Below, in pieces: positions 63,149 to 64,000 of a DNA stretch of 64,000 bases. Position 1 is the stretch's first letter. Each line of letters opens with the position of its first letter. Made by a program: the position numbers and the translations under genes. The DNA is from Physcomitrium patens. Lineage: Eukaryota; Streptophyta; Bryopsida; Funariales; Funariaceae. The stretch spans positions 2,202,051 through 2,266,050 of the forward strand of contig NC_037256.1 of assembly GCF_000002425.4 (NCBI RefSeq). The letters run 5' to 3'. The notes under the pieces are model-generated. The model was not told where the DNA came from, made no database searches, and saw only the letters and a list, made by a program, of their open reading frames with translations.

Positions 63149-64000
63149 ACGCATTGTATCTTGCCATCTATTCAAGAAAGAACATGTCATTCTTGAAGGT
63201 TGTCACAATCATAATGTCTTGTCTGGTAGGTCACCAAACAAAGGCTCTTGAATCGAATCTGATGGTTGTTGCTTCTCCATTTCTTTAGTGTCACAACTAC
63301 AAAGAAGCTACAATCAAGGATTGAAAGTAGAATGTTATCTTGTCTAAATCTTGTTTCTTTTATAAAGAAGGTTTTTATCTTGATTTTGATGGATGTCGTC
63401 GATGAAAAGCTTCCACCACATTTACTGCATTTGTAAGATTCTTTACTGGCTCCCATGTGTATTCATTAATATCATAACTGTACCAATGGACAAGATATTT
63501 CAATTTATTTTGACGCTGTCTTGAATTTAAGACTTCTTCTACTTCAAACTCTTCATTATTTTCTACTTCTATAAGAGGAGGTCGAGCTTGTTTTCTTTTT
63601 GATATGTCTACTATCTTGTATGGTTCAAAAAGAAATATGTGGAATAGTAGATGGATTTTTATTGACTCTGGTAGGTGTAAACAATATGTAATTGGATTGA
63701 TTTATATAAAAATAGAAAATGGTCCAAATCTTTGATAGTCCAACTTGTCACAAGAATGAGTGGTCTTAATATTGCAACAAAGTAGCTATACCTTATCATC
63801 CATGTAGAATGGTGGTTGTTCCTTTCGATAGATATCTACATTGACTTTTTGTTGTTCTTGAGCTTCTTTTAACTATGCCTTCATTGTTGCATGTAGCTCT
63901 GACAAATGAATTGCCAAATCTTTTGCCATAAGATTATCAACTTTTGAAAAGTCAAAAGTATTAAGTCGTAGATAATAACCATAACTAGCAAAGAAAGGTA
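63149..64000 (-). pseudogene. CHR2 copy b chromodomain and integrase C-terminus, runs off the window
   Basis: On the minus strand the chromodomain (about 63590-63430) reads E-E-F-E-V-E-E-V-L-N-S and L-K-Y-L-V-H-W-Y-S-Y-D-I-N-E-Y-T-W-E-P. Two of three cage aromatics are as in HP1 and the first is Phe. Before it (63640-64000) lies the GPY/F region, followed to the window edge by the end of the integrase core, decayed. 63149-63420 is the spacer between chromodomain and third ORF, where GYP1 copy b inserted. It may be better preserved than CHR2 copy a. Confidence 0.82.

Larger units (their letters stand above)
50241..64000 (-). mobile_element. CHR2 chromovirus copy b (-), continues past the window
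   Basis: Its 3' LTR is 50241-51513, carrying a GYP4 solo LTR. Next on the plus strand come the polypurine complement and third-ORF remnant (51514-51817), the nested GYP1 copy b (51822-63148, 4-bp duplication at 63149-63152), and then the chromodomain and integrase C-terminus (63420-64000). The 5' part and 5' LTR lie outside the window. Its left flank is ACTAG; the other flank is not available. Confidence 0.85.

Noticed and set aside
1..64000. CRISPR array, operons, prophage or bacterial genes
   Set aside because: Repeats are long LTRs and minisatellites without spacer structure, and all coding homology is to LTR retrotransposons.
1..64000. A host protein-coding, rRNA or tRNA gene
   Set aside because: Every frame with a recognisable domain belongs to gag/pol or the chromovirus third ORF. 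The remaining frames are short, AT-biased and without domains.

Overview
No host gene is recognisable in this 64-kb window. It is AT-rich eukaryotic DNA made almost entirely of LTR retrotransposons nested in one another, plus one 137-base run of N inside an element. A land plant is the likely source, perhaps a non-seed plant. The grounds are a Ty1/copia pol of plant type, Ty3/gypsy chromoviruses with a canonical HP1-like chromodomain (the kind known from fungi and from Tcn1-like elements of mosses and lycophytes), and heavy C-to-T/G-to-A decay as expected of methylated repeats. A repeat-rich fungus cannot be excluded. Family names below (CHR1, CHR2, GYP1-GYP4) are mine.

Layout. 1-3720: a decayed copia element (+). 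3721-10445: a 3'-truncated CHR1 chromovirus (-) carrying two GYP4 solo LTRs. 10446-15598: a CHR2 LTR scrap, the 5' part of a GYP2 element (+), and the 3' end of a GYP4 element (-). 15599-21620: a very decayed CHR2 chromovirus (+) with a GYP4 solo LTR inside. 21621-28604: a GYP3 element (-) with a GYP2 solo LTR in its LTR and a CHR2 solo LTR in its integrase. 28605-50240: a GYP3 element (+) abutting the previous one in inverted orientation. It was split by a CHR1 element (30435-46420, duplication ATCCT), which itself carries a GYP1 solo LTR (31626-33116) and a complete GYP1 element (37152-45794). 50241 to the window end: a CHR2 element (-). It has a GYP4 solo LTR in its LTR and is split by GYP1 copy b (-, 51822-63148, duplication ACGC), which is in turn split by a nearly intact CHR1 element (+, 54044-60197, duplication CAATG).

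How the parts work. The chromoviruses carry gag, then protease, RT, RNase H, integrase and chromodomain in the -1 frame, then a third ORF of about 115 codons. They appear to prime reverse transcription with the 5' end of their own RNA: an 11-nt LTR segment about 32 nt after the TATA box is complementary to the sequence just after the LTR. The GYP families belong to a second gypsy lineage with a DHGSE-type protease, an FLDD reverse transcriptase and no chromodomain.

Main observations: (1) all seven resolved GYP1/GYP4 insertions lie in 4-bp targets of the form NCGN, pointing to CpG-directed integration; (2) CHR1 and CHR2 show self-priming complementarity that covaries between families; (3) CHR1 LTRs carry arrays of perfect heat-shock elements upstream of the TATA box; (4) the third chromovirus ORF shows signs of purifying selection and is shared by CHR1 and CHR2; (5) GYP1 copies share premature stops, and one is a gag-protease-only derivative formed at a microhomology, suggesting mobilisation in trans. 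All alignments were made by eye.
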